Shown in pieces: positions 13,601 through 26,200 of a DNA stretch of 64,000 bases. Positions within the stretch are counted from its first letter, which is position 1, and the number at the start of each line of letters is the position of its first letter. Both the position numbers and the translations under genes were made by a program. Source of the stretch: Taenia hydatigena (taxonomy: Eukaryota > Platyhelminthes > Cestoda > Cyclophyllidea > Taeniidae); NCBI GenBank assembly GCA_036345935.2, contig JADWOT020000010.1:7118587-7182586 (forward strand), read 5' to 3'. Under the pieces are notes generated by a model that did not search any database, was not told the origin of the DNA, and saw only the letters and a program-made list of their open reading frames with translations.

Positions 13601-15420
13601 TAGATATTTTGCTCCTTAAGGCTTCCACTTCGATTTACATTATTCATTCAGTTGTCCGTCGCCTTGGTCAAACGTCTCATTTTGGTCGCTCGTTCCCACG
13701 TCTTTGATTCGAATCTGAGTTAATGCCTCCTGAATTCTTTAGGAAAGGGTCGCCGAAATGCCACACGGAAATGAAACAAGACTATCGAGGTTTACTAACT
13801 CCTTCTGTTTTCTGTGACCGATGATAGCCCTTCTTATCCCATCTAAATTACATTGTTGTATGCTTTTATTAGTGAGCACGTTAAAATCAGTAGTCGTTGT
13901 TATTAATTCCACCATTAATTTGACAGCCTAATATTTTTTTGGAGGATTTGCACTCCCACACGCAATAGTGGCTTGTGTCTAGGGTTTAATCACAAGTGAT
14001 AAAGCTAGCCACTGAGTGAAAAAATCATATCTTTTGCCACAAATGACTGAGATGGTTTGTTATTAGTTCACTCTTTGGAAGTCATATGGTCTAAGCATCA
14101 CGCGCTGATTTGAGCCGTATTTGCTAATACTAGACACTTTTACAGTCATTCATGCGTTGAACAGCGTGAGAGAAGACATCAGGAGACTATTGTCCTTCCT
14201 CTTTGTTGATTGACAGCCAATCGAGACTTGACTTCTTGCGCAGTCACTTCTCACCTCAGATGCATTGTAGAAGTCTTCAGCTCAATAGATTCCGTCTGTG
14301 ATTGGCTGATCAGTAGAAGTAGGACAGTCACACTCGAAAGGAACAAAATGCTTACACATCCTACTCTTTTTGGCCCAAAATCGCGTAACCAGAAGATCGT
14401 AGGAACGTCTCCGCGGACGCGTGACCAGCCCCAGGAATAGATGGTTCATATGTTGGTGTCATTTGCATGAAGAAGTGCCATTTAGTAGATACTACGTAGT
14501 GGAAGTGATGCGCTAGTGATTAAGTTAGCAGGTCCATCGCAAATCGCATGTTAGTATTTGTGCGGGAATTCGCCACCTCGCTCACATTTAAGGATACCAT
14601 AAACTTCTCTCTTGCACTAAGGTCAAAAGGGCATAGTTAATGCTCGTGCTGCGGATTGTGGCAGTGCGGATGAGTCAAATGCGGGTGGATAAAGTGTGTG
14701 AAAGACATCAACTCCATCAGCAGGTATTTCACTCAGAGGATTATGCACAGCTGTAAACAAACTTGCGCAAATAGTTCCGTTCGGTGTGAATTATGCAGAA
14801 CAGTCGCGCATGGTTACCAATTCTAAATGGCAAACGCAACTCGGAATGAAGACAGAAGCCTTGATTTGCAAATGGGTGTGTGCAGACACGCCGTAAACAC
14901 ATCGCTGTTTCACATGTCAAACATGGTCTTGCATTGACTTTGTGTAAACAGCTATGTCACGATTAAAGTATATCTGGTCGTGGTAGCAACCGATTAAATG
15001 GGCGGTTAGTTGATCATTTATTAGGAAGTCGCATTTGCGTTTACAGACTTTTCCACCGTTAGGTGTGACCAAACTTGGAGCCGTATATGGCACACACATT
15101 GATTCCAACAATCCACTATATTAGTCTATTCATTCACTTTAGGCACGATTTAGGAGCGAATCAGTTCTGCGGATACGATAACTCAGTCAGGGTTTAGTAA
15201 GACACAAAATATTATAACTCTGCACCCTGTTGCAACTTCTGGTCACAATGGAGCTCGATTTGGGTGTACTCTCAACTGAGCAGAACCTTTGGTCTCCGTG
15301 GTCTGCACTGCGTAGCCATGGCAAAATCTCAGAAAATTAATCTTCGCAAGGCAAGGTGCGGCATTGACGACTGTAACAAATAATTAATGTACCCGAAGTA
15401 ATCCTTCTTCTCTCTTTTCA
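10700..15420. other. Intergenic, no supported gene
   Basis: No convincing coding frame. Short A+T-rich and repeat-like segments are present; one segment near 13,005-13,060 resembles stretches near 6,300 and 8,310 (shared pattern GCGTCAG(C/T)CATCAC), suggesting an old dispersed element. Confidence 0.4.
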
Positions 15421-15421
15421 G

Positions 15422-15769
15422 TTGCTAAATTTGATGCTACGAAGAAAGACTTATGCTGTGATACTTATAGTCCTTACATATACCTTGTAGGCGATAGGCG
15501 GGAAGACTATTCATATTGTTCTGCAAGAGTTAATTAATTCCCTTGGGACAGAGAACCCTACTCTACTGATTGTATCCTCGAATAAAATGAAGGTATCCAA
15601 GAAATTTAAATCTTCTCCTAACAGGGATAGCTACAGGGATGCGAAGATGAAGGATGGAAGTGCTGCCAATTCCGCATTTCTTCTTGACAGATACCTCAGA
15701 CTCGCATGCGGTAGGAAGACGAGTAAGCGCATAGGCGAGGCTACACCCAGATTGATGGTCTGCAGTTAG
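15422..15769 (+). pseudogene. CUB-like domain exon with a frame break
   Basis: A good 3' splice site (TTCTTCTCTCTTTTCAG) ends at 15,421. The frame that follows reads AKFDATKKDLCCDTYSPYIY and ...YSYCSARVN, then stops at about 15,534. In the next frame the sequence continues as NPTLLIVSSNKMKV and KKFKSSPNRDSYRDA to a stop at 15,769. Read across the break, the order F-D, C-x-D-x-Y...I-Y, Y-C, then I-x-S-S-N-x-M-x-V and F-x-S-S matches the second half of a CUB domain. Both parts have a purine-first codon pattern. The shift is one base, and a 23-nt GT...AG at the break is too short and leaves the wrong frame, so a decayed exon or a sequencing error is likely. ATTAAA follows at 15,810. The first half of the domain was not found with confidence. 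Confidence 0.35.
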
Positions 15770-18700
15770 GCCTTACGAAACCCGTGTAATCACTAAGCAG
15801 CGGCAAAACATTAAAAACTAACAGAGGGTGAACACGTCAAACATCTGAATGGCCGACCGGTTCCGTTTTATCCATTCAAATATCAAATAGTCTCCTTATT
15901 ATTGAATCCAGTAGTGCCTGTACGGTGCGGTGTCACTAACATTGGCATAGCAGCAAAGGCGTAGCACTGAAGAGAGATGCTACTGAAGAGCTAGTTAGTA
16001 AGTGTGACACTTTAATGCAGACAAGGAGACAAATAGTGGTAATAATTAGAAATATTTCAAAAAGTCTCATGTAAATAATAATTAGTTATTAAAAAATTTG
16101 GTTGTTTGACTTAAACTTGCTATAAAAGACAAAAAATAAAAAAGAATTTGGAGCAAGGCATTAGTAGGTAGTGGACTTGATCTGCGCAACCCTCGGCGTT
16201 GAGCTGCTTCGCTTACGTTGCATGGTGCATACCGATGCGACTCGGGCTGAGTCCGTAGGCTGTTGTCGTTTGCCTGGTCCTGAGGGGGTCTAGAAGGGGA
16301 AAGGAAACTGAGGGTGAGTGCCTGTGATCTCGGTGTTTGTTGATCGCGTTGATGTCCGAGTCCCTGTCGCGCGCTATACTACGTGGCCCGTTCCGAGAAG
16401 GCGGGAGCGGAGATAAGGCTCTATCTTGCACTACATTAGCATTTATTTTACATAGTCGCGGGCTTCAGCCACGCCAACTTGATCTAGAGGAAGGGATATG
16501 GGCGGACCAGACATACGCAATAATCCCATACACTAGATCACAGAATGTTTGGAAATTCAGGGTAATTTTATTTGGTTTTCGTATTCTAAGAGAACGGGTA
16601 ACTGCTTCATTGTGTTGCAACGTGCTGATTGTTTATTGCAAAGCAATACACTGGCCTAGTCTGCAGCGTGTGGGACCGCTGTAGTGTTTTCGTAACAGTG
16701 TCAGCCTAGAGCATTCATGTGCTGAGCTCATTCAATCGCCTTGAGTTTAGTGGAATGGACGTCTTCGTTAACAACTTTCCAGACACTTTGACTCGCAGGT
16801 AATCGAGTTAGCTAGAAGTGGTCTGCATGTGATGCCTTGGCAATCACCATGTTTCTGGTAATGCCGGTCAATTTCTGCAGGTAACGAGGCACTAAATTGA
16901 TCTGTTTAAAAGAAGCCCTTGCATAACACGAGGATATTTAAATGTGGCTGTTTGTTTTGTGTCTATGCTTGTGACTTTACCTCTAAAGGAGTTTTGATCA
17001 GGAAATCGCTCGAGTAGAGTCGCAACATGGGCATTTGGTCTTTACGTCTGCGATGCAGTTAAAACTAAGAATGTGAAACTGATTTTTATGTGTGCTGCTT
17101 CTGCTATTCCCCTTTTGATTCCTACGGATCGCTGGATGCTAAAAGAAAGAAAGCTTGGCATAGTTTGCTGCCAGGACGCAAGGATGTTGTTTTATGTGAG
17201 AATCTGAATTGCTATTGCGTTTATGATAGCATTGGCAAAGAGACATTGGATTACATCATTTCAGCAGCACAAACATCGGTGTAGACTAACCTGCGCGACA
17301 TCAAAGAGCGCTGTAACCGGTGCTTTGAGCTTATTTCAAGCAAAATGAGCTTGTCGAGACACTCAGGCAGCGAATATTGTAAATACATTAAAAAATTTTT
17401 AAGAGTTTCGCCCCTCCCCAATACGATAGAGAATTCTTGTCAACTTGATGGAGAGGAACCGAGAAATGAGTTAAATTGTCTCCCTTCTGTAACAGTCGAA
17501 ATGTGCCTGTGATAGCCATCAACAAGTCTATGATTGACAGTTCAAAGAATCGTACTGACTGAAGTGCGCCGTATTTTAATTCCACTTCTGTCCGCAATTG
17601 TGGGAGAAATGTAAGGACTTTACCGGCAACAGGGAAAACTTTTATCGCGATTGCTAACTAGGTAGTCACGTGCTACGCCTTCACATCAGGATGTCAAAAT
17701 CAAAATCTGCTACCCAAGTATCTTCAAGCAAATGAAGGTTTGGACTCAAAGAGCACGCAAAACTTTTCAACAAATGCTAGTTTGCTATTATTCATTAAAA
17801 CTTTCAAGCTACTTTAGAGCAAGTTGCACATGCATAACGTTTTGGCGTACAGTTCGTAAATGCAACTTTGTACTTTCCATCATTGTTTCACCGCTGCTAC
17901 TACTTCCGTGGCAGTAGCGAGGTTGCCATAAACTGATGATTGTTCTGCTGCATCCTCAAGGAAGCGCACGGTGCCTAGTCGAGTGCATTACCACCGTCAT
18001 TCAGCTTGTGATACTCGCTGCAACAAATGTAATTGAAACTAGAAGGCACCATGCATGTGGGGTGGCAATAACTTCTTTTCTTAACGCATAATCGCACAAA
18101 ACCATGCGCCATCTTTACCATTTCCATGTGGGCTACTGTAATGATTCCCCATTGCTTTCAAATGCTTTATGCTAGTTTATCGGACGGTTGTCTGGCCAGT
18201 CAAGCAATCAGCAGGTCTCGACGCATGCGATATTTTATTTGTTTTCATTTGTTTATGGCTAAACAACACAGAAACATAATAAAGTGTTCATTTGCGACCC
18301 ACCATTTGACTTTTGAGTCTACCATACTACTTTCAAATTGATAGTAGCTGAGGCAGAAGAAGTTGACAACGAGGTGGGATTCAGATCAACAAAGGAGATG
18401 CATGGGTAGGACGATTTCATCGACATCGCCAATCGTGTTATTTCATGAGACGACTGTCCTGTTGAAACCCGATTCTAGGCGGCAGACACCAGATTCCAGA
18501 CCTCAATGTAGACAAACCTAGTGGTTTAGAAAAGGAAACGCTCGTGTTTTTGTTGTTTAATTATAAAGAACATTAAGGCAATTGGTTTACAAGACCTGGT
18601 TATTCACAGTGTACCGAAGATTCTTGAAGCCTCCTCCAAATTACGCCCTGACCCAGCCATTCGAATGTTGGAGCCGCCAAATGCGCCAGTTTATTGTCGT

Positions 18701-19989
18701 AGTCATTAGAGGAGAGTCACTGACGAAGTTGAGTTTTTTGCATAGTCCATGAAGAGGTCCATCCCACTTTCCTCATCCCGCCTCTTATCATCTATGACCA
18801 CAATCCCGAATGTGTGTCTGGACGCCAAGGCCCTCAATATGGCTTGTAGTTCGATAACAATATTAAAACTGTGCTTTGTAAATTGTGAAATCCCATTTAC
18901 GTAGGGAACGCTATTGAATGCAACAAATTGTGTTCTTCCTCTTCCCAGACTCCTCTCTACTTCATTGCCGACAAGTTGGTTGAACGTGTACCAATGTAGG
19001 ATTGGTGGAATCCACAACGTATAGAAACTCATAATTGTCCGCATACAATGGCAGCGTGCGGTGAAAAGTTCTCTCTCGCTTCGCCAAGATGGAAGGAAAC
19101 AGAAGGCAGGTTACTCGTTCGTACGCACCACGAGGAGCTAAACTGCATTTGGTTAAAGTGCTGCTCAACGGCTTTGCGAATGTCTGCAGTGCGCGGAGTC
19201 GACACGTCTGATTACAGTGTGGTGCAGACTCGTCTGTCAATCCACTACCACTTGCTGGTGTATGAGTAGGAAGTTTGTAGGAGGAGAATCCACTCTCAGC
19301 TTGGAATCGCTGTGCAAACAGCATTAAGGTATATGCACAATCGTTCAACTAAATCTTGATTAAGGTCCGTTATCTTCTTAATCTGCGAATTCATCTAAAA
19401 AAATGCAGTCATCTATTAAGTGACAACTAGAAATCTTCAAAAGAGACAGGGAAAGTGCTCTATTGAATGCATCCAGTTTGGTGACATGCGAAAGTGGAAG
19501 ACACATTCCGTCGGGTTTGTGATTATACGGAGGAAATGCGAAGTGACTCAACTTACTCTTGATGTCATGTTGCGATTTCTGACAGACGCTTTGGATCTCC
19601 CTTAGCGTGGGTGAAGTAGGAGTGTGAGATGGACCTCAAATTGCATTCGTCACTGTGGCGAGAGAGTTGATCCACCTAGAGGGTGCCACCTAATTGCAGT
19701 TTAAGGAGTGGCCACATTTACTCGCACACCGCTTTCTGGTAGAAACAACATTGTCAACTCATGACAAGCGTGTGCAGAATTGGAAGCTAGCAAAGAAATG
19801 TGTTGTAAGGGAGGGTATTTGCATCGACTACGTATTGATCTGATGATCTAATGATCGAGGGTGATTCTCATCATACTCGGTGAAGTGAATGATGAGAGCT
19901 GGCAGCTGATGTAGCATCGGAATGCATTATTGCCTCACCTAACTCTTATGATGACCTATTGCTCCGCCTGGGGGCCCAGTATTACGTTG
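15770..19989. other. Intergenic, no supported gene
   Basis: No recognised gene. The minus strand at 18,706-19,348 has two overlapping open frames; one ends in YEFLYVVDSTNPT, which faintly recalls the guanine-nucleotide pocket region of Arf-like GTPases, but nothing else of that family is visible. GC-richer sequence near 16,200-16,420 may be a mobile-element fragment. Confidence 0.35.
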
Positions 19990-20640
19990 CTTATCTCTTG
20001 AGGTAAATCATAACCCCGTTTGAGGTCTCATTTGCATGTCAATCGACTTCCAAAATGACCTTGATCCCCAGCGCACTTTTCACCTTCTCAATGATACTGA
20101 AGCATGTCTATGGCTCCACTGTTTCGTCATTTTGCCTTTATAATAACCTGAAACACTATTCAGGTCTTCATCATTGTCGCATTTATTTCGTGAGATGAAG
20201 TTGAGTCCTGTCTAGGAGTCCAGTGTCAGTTGACCACCAAAATGACTCTAAACTAAGTCGTGTGGCTTACTGTTGCGTAATCAGACCCTCAATACCGACC
20301 TTGAACGCTGTCCACTGCGTCTAGGGCTTAAGTTTACGTCGTTTGGCATGTAAAGTGGCCTAGAACACTGTCCACGGGCCCTCCATTAGGTTATTTGACC
20401 TACGGATTGACCTTGGACCAGGTCCAGTAGCCTGTTATTAATTAACGTTAGACCCTGATCAGGAAGGCTTAATTGCGCCATCCGTCCTTTAGAATGAATT
20501 GAAACTCTGTCTAGAGGTTCAATTCATGGCCTTTGTCCTACGAATTGACGGCTAATAGTGGCTAGGTGTGCTCAAATATGACCTTAAACTGTCGGTTTCG
20601 GTTGCAGGGACTTGGTTGGCCATATTGCCTAAAGTAGGTT
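19990..20640. repeat. Degenerate tandem-like repeat array
   Basis: The motif TTGA(A/G)(C/T)C(C/T)TGTC(C/T)A(G/C), usually with GACC before it and GACCTA or GTTGACC after it, recurs at about 20,197, 20,303, 20,358, 20,409 and 20,500, with weaker relatives from about 20,055. Spacing is irregular, 50-105 bp. No frame stays open through the array. It looks like an eroded satellite or a nest of one element's fragments. Confidence 0.45.
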
Positions 20641-21392
20641 AGCTGCCTTCTAGACTACGCTATCAGTCCCAAGTCTTTCTTTTCCTCCTAGCAATGTGTC
20701 TTCAGACAGGCCTCAGACTCAGTCGTAATCAAACCAAACTCCCTACCAGCCATTTGCGGAGGAAACGTGCATATTAGAAAACGTGGCCAATATGTAGCCA
20801 ATTTGTTTCCATTTAGCTACTACTACTCTAAATTAGTTATTGTTAAAAGCGAAAGTTTGTCAGATCAAATGGATTTGCTTCGTGTGCAACCAACTTCGCC
20901 AGCATTAAAAAAATAGAAGGCGCGATATTTAAGCAGAATATGTGCATGACATGGGCTAGAGGCCAGCCAATTTGACCAGCTAAGTGACTGTAACTGAAAT
21001 TGGCAGTCAAACAAACGAAGTACTACGTAGTGCTTCTCTTCTTCAGAGCCCTATCCTCGGCACTTTCAATGGCAAATCTCCCGCTGAAAGAAGACACTCT
21101 TGAGTCAACTGTGCCAGTCATCCAACTCCTATGCTCAACCGCACTGTCACTGATCCCCTTTGGCGGTCCTACTGATACTGGAGATTGGCCCGGTATGGGG
21201 ACTGCCGATAATTACACGTATCCACAGGCGGACGTTGGAATACCGGTCCAAAAGTAGAGTTGTGAATGGGATCGCTGGGTTTAACACAGCTCCGTAGGGA
21301 GAGGGTTTTGTGTATGGGGATCTATTCCTCTGCTGTCAGCTAACACAGGTGACCTTTCCACCATCCTGCTTAAACATTCCTTTGGAAAGTGG

Positions 21393-21667
21393 CTATCACT
21401 ATGAGGCACAGGGGTGGCTATCTTTCCTAGCTGCGCAGGCTAACCGCTGGGCCATGCCAGCGGCTTATCCCCTTCTGCTCGTTGAAGTTATATTTTTTGC
21501 ACCTTAATGTTCTGCCTCCTTTTGCCTTTGAGGGAGCCTCGGGGCACTACAATGCATTCAACGGGCAGAGAGAAATAAGCTGCTGGCATGGCCCAGGGGC
21601 CAGCCTACGCAGCTAGGGCAATACGACCACCTCTGTGGTCCTGACCGAAATCTATAGTTCAAACAAT
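21393..21667. repeat. Fold-back pair of dispersed repeat copies
   Basis: The left arm (about 21,393-21,530) is the reverse complement of the family at 6,121 and 6,802, and the right arm (about 21,535-21,667) is a forward copy. GGGCCATGCCAGC(G/A)GCTTAT on the left pairs with ATAAGCTGCTGGCATGGCCC on the right, and CCTAGCTGCG(C/T)AGGCT pairs with AGCCTACGCAGCTAGG. The single-stranded form could fold into a long imperfect hairpin. The right arm ends in the family's TAGTTCAAACAA tail. Confidence 0.65.
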
Positions 21668-21813
21668 CGAAGTATCGCAATTACCAACGCTCATTGGGCA
21701 ATGCAAACAGCTTTTGCACTTATTAGTTTTGTTTAAGGAAATACAGTGTAACCTCCTGAAAACAACAAAGCTTTAAATTCAAAATTTTTAATTTTTGCAA
21801 TAACTTTTATACC

Positions 21814-21831
21814 TTTTTAATTTGTGCGCAG
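21814..21831 (+). promoter_or_regulatory. Strong 3' splice site before the bHLH gene
   Basis: Pyrimidine-rich TTTTTAATTTGTGCGCAG ends at 21,831. No ATG occurs between it and the bHLH start codon at 22,011. It can accept a 5' noncoding exon or a trans-spliced leader; the sequence alone cannot say which. Confidence 0.45.
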
Positions 21832-22010
21832 ATTCTTACTTTATCTGTACGATATTTGTTTGTTTAAATTATCCCTCCGGGCGGCCCTCTTGCTCTTTTG
21901 CGTGGGCATTGCGTGCTTTTGCGCCAGTTGTGGATTTCCTTGTATTCTGTCACATTTCGGTATTTTTGGGTTGTTATTTTCATTATTATCGCCTTCCTTG
22001 CATTGTTGTT

Positions 22011-23242
22011 ATGAGTCGTCAGCTGTCTTCGCGGTCGCGGAAGCAGCGACTTCCTTGCGACCAAAATATGTCTACATTTCTACAACCAAGCACAGATTTT
22101 GAGACAGATTATGAAAGTAAAGAAGAGTTTGAAGGCGCACCTCCAAAAAAAATAAATCGTCTTGTCAATGGGTCTCGGAAGGCTTCTGACTCCAGAGACC
22201 GACAGGCTCAAATGGACCACAACGAACAGGAGCGTGGTCGTCGGCGCGAGTTGGCCATCATTTACGAAATGATTCGTACTTGTATCACGGAAGAGGACAT
22301 CCGTCGACATCTTGATGGTGCTGGAAAGTGTCCAGAGAAGCTGTCTTATCCTCAGCTTCTGCAGATATCCTGTGGTATGATTGAAGATGAGATTCATGAT
22401 ATGGCCATATATGAACGCCTTGTAAAGGAGATTGATATTCTTGAGAACGAATGCGTCAAACTTGGCATCCCCATAACTGACAAACCCCACGTCATCCCGC
22501 CCATGCAGCGCCACAAAATCGTCGCGGGTGTGGTTGAGGCTGTGCTGAGAGAAGACAAAGCGTAAGTTAAATTTGTGTTAGCCTCAAAATTTACGCTAGG
22601 TCTCGAAATCGGCATGGCGACTACGCGGTGTCTCAACGGGAGCGCGCTCTCGAAGCACATCGAAAGCTCATAGAGTTGCTAGGAGATGAGTCACATCCGC
22701 CAGCCTGTGTACCATCCGCTAGCACATTCACCACAATCTGTGAATCCCGTGAGTCCCGTTCTTACGAGAATTCTCGACGAGCTGCGCGTCGTAACAGTCG
22801 CAAAATTACACGGAGACACGCTTTCCGAAACCTTCCTGTATCTAGCTTTGTTTCCCCCCTCCCCCCTCTCCATACTTCCCCTTATCCATTAGACCAAGAC
22901 GATTTCGAATTTCCCAACATTCATCAACGCCGTTTCGCTCTGGTGTCATCCACATCCTCTCCATCCGCTTACATCCAACTTCCGAATGTTTGCCCAGCGC
23001 TTGACGGCGAAACCTATAGTCCTCCCATTCCTCGGGAAGATAGAACTGCGCCTTCGGTGGACCAGGAGATTGTGGACGAGTTCTTTGCATCTGCAGTCAA
23101 TGCCGAGTCGAATTTGGATGATGCTGACATAATTGGTTGTACTGGTGCGGGAGATCTCGATGACTATGCCTTCGATACCCTCTTTGATGTAATCGCAACC
23201 GAACCTATGGATGATTTTACTAAACTGCCTTTTCAACAGTAA
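22011..23242 (+). CDS. Basic helix-loop-helix transcription factor, two exons
   Basis: Exon 1 is 22,011-22,561 and exon 2 is 22,600-23,242; joining them across a 38-nt GTAAGT...CTAG intron keeps the frame and gives 397 residues. The start is the first ATG after a strong 3' splice site. Residues 69-79 (DHNEQERGRRR) are a basic region with His, Glu and Arg at bHLH positions 5, 9 and 13, the pattern of group B factors that bind CACGTG (Myc/Max/Mlx/USF/MGA class). Helix 1 is about residues 79-92, the loop about 93-109 and helix 2 about 110-127 (KLSYPQLLQISCGMI). A heptad-like acidic stretch to about residue 150 may extend it. Exon 2 encodes an Arg-rich stretch, Ser/Pro-rich sequence and an acidic C-terminus with DLDDYAFDTLFDVI, typical of an activation domain. 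A nuclear DNA-binding regulator is likely. The orthologue is not settled, and the loop is unlike the well-known members. No PAS domain is visible. Confidence 0.7.
22562..22599 (+). other. 38-nt intron of the bHLH gene
   Basis: GTAAGT at the 5' end and CTAG at the 3' end. Removing it joins codon base pair GC to G and restores one frame through a stop codon (TAA) that would otherwise end translation at 22,563. Very short introns of this size are usual in some flatworm genes. Confidence 0.8.
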
Positions 23243-26200
23243 TGTGTCTATTTGTTTTAGATGTCGAATTAGTATTGCAAAATATTTATTAAATGAACTG
23301 ATCAAGTCGTGTAATCTTCCGCCTTGCTGATGGACTCATCGTCCGTATTTTCTCGTTTGAGTGCGTGGATGTCGTCAGTGTATCCCCATTTAAGGGCACA
23401 AACATGGTGGTGATAGTGCAAGGGTCTCGCGCGCTTGCATTTGATCGTCTGTTTGGTAGATGTTGTGAGGAGATGCAGCCTCGGCACTGTAAGATAATTT
23501 TCATTTCGATGTATGCTTTACCAGTTCCGGATGTTGTTTTTAGGTTGTTGTTCTCCTTTTGAGATGAATTTGTCTTGGAAGATTCGCCTGACTGTTAGGG
23601 TTTTTTCTTTTTCTCGTCTGATAAGGTGGTCACATTTCGCCTTTCAATCTTTTTGCGGTCTAAATGGTTTTCCCAAGTAGTGCCGTTTTTTCAGACTGGT
23701 GACCTTAACGTTGTCATGCTGTTTATGCATGAATGGGGTCACGCTTACTACTTTCGAGTGTGGATCTGCTCCCTTTTAACCCCCGCGTATTTGGGACATC
23801 TGTGTCACTCCGTCTTGAAGTTTTCCCTCCTTGAGAGTTTGACCAACAGCAGTTAACGTTTGTTTCATTGTTTCACTTTGTTTTTGACAAGATTTCTTCT
23901 TACTTGTTTGAGCCTCACTCACGGTTAAATGCCAATTTCCACAGCTTCCTTTGCACTAGTCTGTTATCGCTTAGGTGGGGTTCAACTCTCTGGCCAATCT
24001 TCATTTACTAGTCACTTATGGTGGCTTCAACTCTTCTGATCACCTCCGATTTCTTGCTGTTCGGCCCAGCTTCTTTGTTTAATTTTCCTCTTCTTAAGGG
24101 AAAACGATAACAAATGCTTTGGCTGCTTCGCCTCCGCTTTTCCTTCCCATCTTTCAAGCAGCTTTGAATGCTTTGACAGGTGCAAAACTGGCACACTGGT
24201 GAACAGAAGACTTCACAGTAGAAATTTATTGTCCCCAGGAATTCTCCTACGTTTTCATTGTCCACTTTTCCTCGATAAAGGCTGACGGGGCGGGGTTGTA
24301 ACTATACGCCTGCGGCCACACAAACTTGACTGCAAAGCTCTCCTTCCCTGTCGTTGATTGCCTCTCGAAGTGGCGTCTCATGAGTTGAAAATTCCGCAGC
24401 AGTGGCTTCGAGGTCGTTCATGGTTGCTTTCTCTCCTCTCTCATGTTCACGGATTCTCTTTCTTCTTGTCCGATTCGGCTCTTTTGAATGCATCCAGATG
24501 AAACTTTGTGCTTCCTAACAGCAGATCCGTCTCTGTTTGCGCTGTCCTGTAGTTTTCGAAGAGTTGCTCTCTTGCACCTTTTAGCTGTCTGTGGCAGCGG
24601 TAGAGTAGAAACGTGCTCTTCCAGATGTTCTTAGATGTTTGCTTTAGAAGTCGACTCCATCAACGAACAAACGGGAGGTGGGTAGCTTTCACTTGTTGAA
24701 TAAATTCTATCATTCTTTTCTTTACACCGTCTTTTTGGAGGTTTTGTGGTCTCAACTGGTTCTTTTGTCGCCTTTTGCGTAGATTGTGTGCTGGAGCCTC
24801 ATCTTCTCGGCGCCGTCATTATGACTAGGCGAGCTTTGAATTTGTCAACAGTTCAGGAACTTCATTTACATCCTCCCGCAATCACTTTGTGACGCCAGTT
24901 GTGTCTGCTAAATGCTCTTGATAATGTGCCTTCTCCTGTTTTGATTTCTAAGGTGATCTAGAGGTTGACACTAAAATTTTAAATAAATGCTTCCTACCTT
25001 GGTACTTCAGTGCTTCTTTTTGAAGCTTACAGTCACTATTTGCTCTTGGGGTGGCTTAATTCTTCCATGAAGACTATCAGGCCTCAAAAACATCACCCGC
25101 TTTATGCGATTTTTGCTTTAAACGTTCTTTTTTTGCCCCTGCCCTCCACCCTCCTCCCACTGAAAAGTGGGTGGTGGTTTTGTCACCGCCTCGTTGTCAG
25201 TTGTCTGCTGTTGACCGCTGTTTCTCCACCCTATATCCAATGTTAGCTTTGAGGTCTCGGGCCATGCGACCGCAAAAACGTGTCTGACTCTTGTAGCGTA
25301 CGCTTATTTACTATTTCAGTATGGCGTTTTCTCACACAAAGTGGGATAGCTAGCACTCCGTCAAATTCTACTTATAATTATTAAGTAGTAAAACCTTTCC
25401 CAAAAATCATTTTTGCGAGAAACATTTGCTTTGCGCTTTCAATTGCATCTTCAGGCGATTCTGTCTTGAAGATTACCAACAGCAGTCCGCAACAAGAAAT
25501 GCCAGGTTAAGAAGACCACTTTCGTTTGCACATATACGCTTTGTCGTGAAAGGTCGTTATTCTCATCACGCATGTCTGCGTAATCGGTTTTTTAAACGAG
25601 GTCCACATCTTCTACTTAAAGGCATATAAGTAGCTTGGATCGTGAAATGATACTAGGGCAAATAGCGGTTTTTAACTAGGATAATGCGTTGTAGAAACAT
25701 GCCAGTAATTTGTTGTTTAAAAAAGAAAGAATTCTTGGCCGCACATCCTCATTTATTACAAAAATGTACTTTCCTGAGAATCAGTATCATCTTTATGCCT
25801 CCGCCTTGGTTAATCGTCACATGGAGATTGGCCATCAATTCACTGTTCTAATAGTACCAAATAAGGTGGTTGATAAATTAGGTTAATGCACTGGGCAAAA
25901 ATGTAACTCGATTACCGACAGATGGTGGGATGGCAAGCAGTTGGGAGGTGTAGTTGCAGATGACATTTCTAGTAGTGCATTCGCCGAATTAACCCTCATT
26001 GAGGCCTGTAGTCATTTCTTTAGTAAAATACGTGGATGCTGCATCGGATTATACTTTTATGGGATGTTGTGCCTCTAGAAATCCTAGCCCCCTTCATGCC
26101 AACTTGACATGTGATTGCATAATACAAAAGGGGCGTAATGCGCATCACGTGGAGCTAAACCACTTCACGGTGTGTTCGTAGTAGGAAGTCCCGGGCTGTT

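Noticed and set aside
15587..15769. KRIGEA in the CUB-like exon as a third member of the cationic peptide family (RRIGDA)
   Set aside because: Only five to six residues match, with no leader or acidic pro-part; the upstream sequence fits a CUB domain better.
16337..16684. A 115-codon plus-strand frame
   Set aside because: No domain, no coding bias in codon positions and no splice context; it may be part of a GC-rich mobile-element fragment.
17090..17284. A frame with coding-like bias (for example VVLCENLNCYCVYDSIGKET)
   Set aside because: No in-frame ATG and no acceptor directly upstream, and no partner exon; kept only as a weak possibility.
18706..19348. Overlapping minus-strand frames, one ending YEFLYVVDSTNPT, resembling an Arf-like GTPase segment
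   Set aside because: No P-loop, no NKxD motif and no compatible splice structure were found; the resemblance is one short string.
23626..23856. HEWGH string resembling a zinc metalloprotease HExxH site
   Set aside because: The frame has noncoding codon usage, no other protease features and no splice support, so the string is probably chance.
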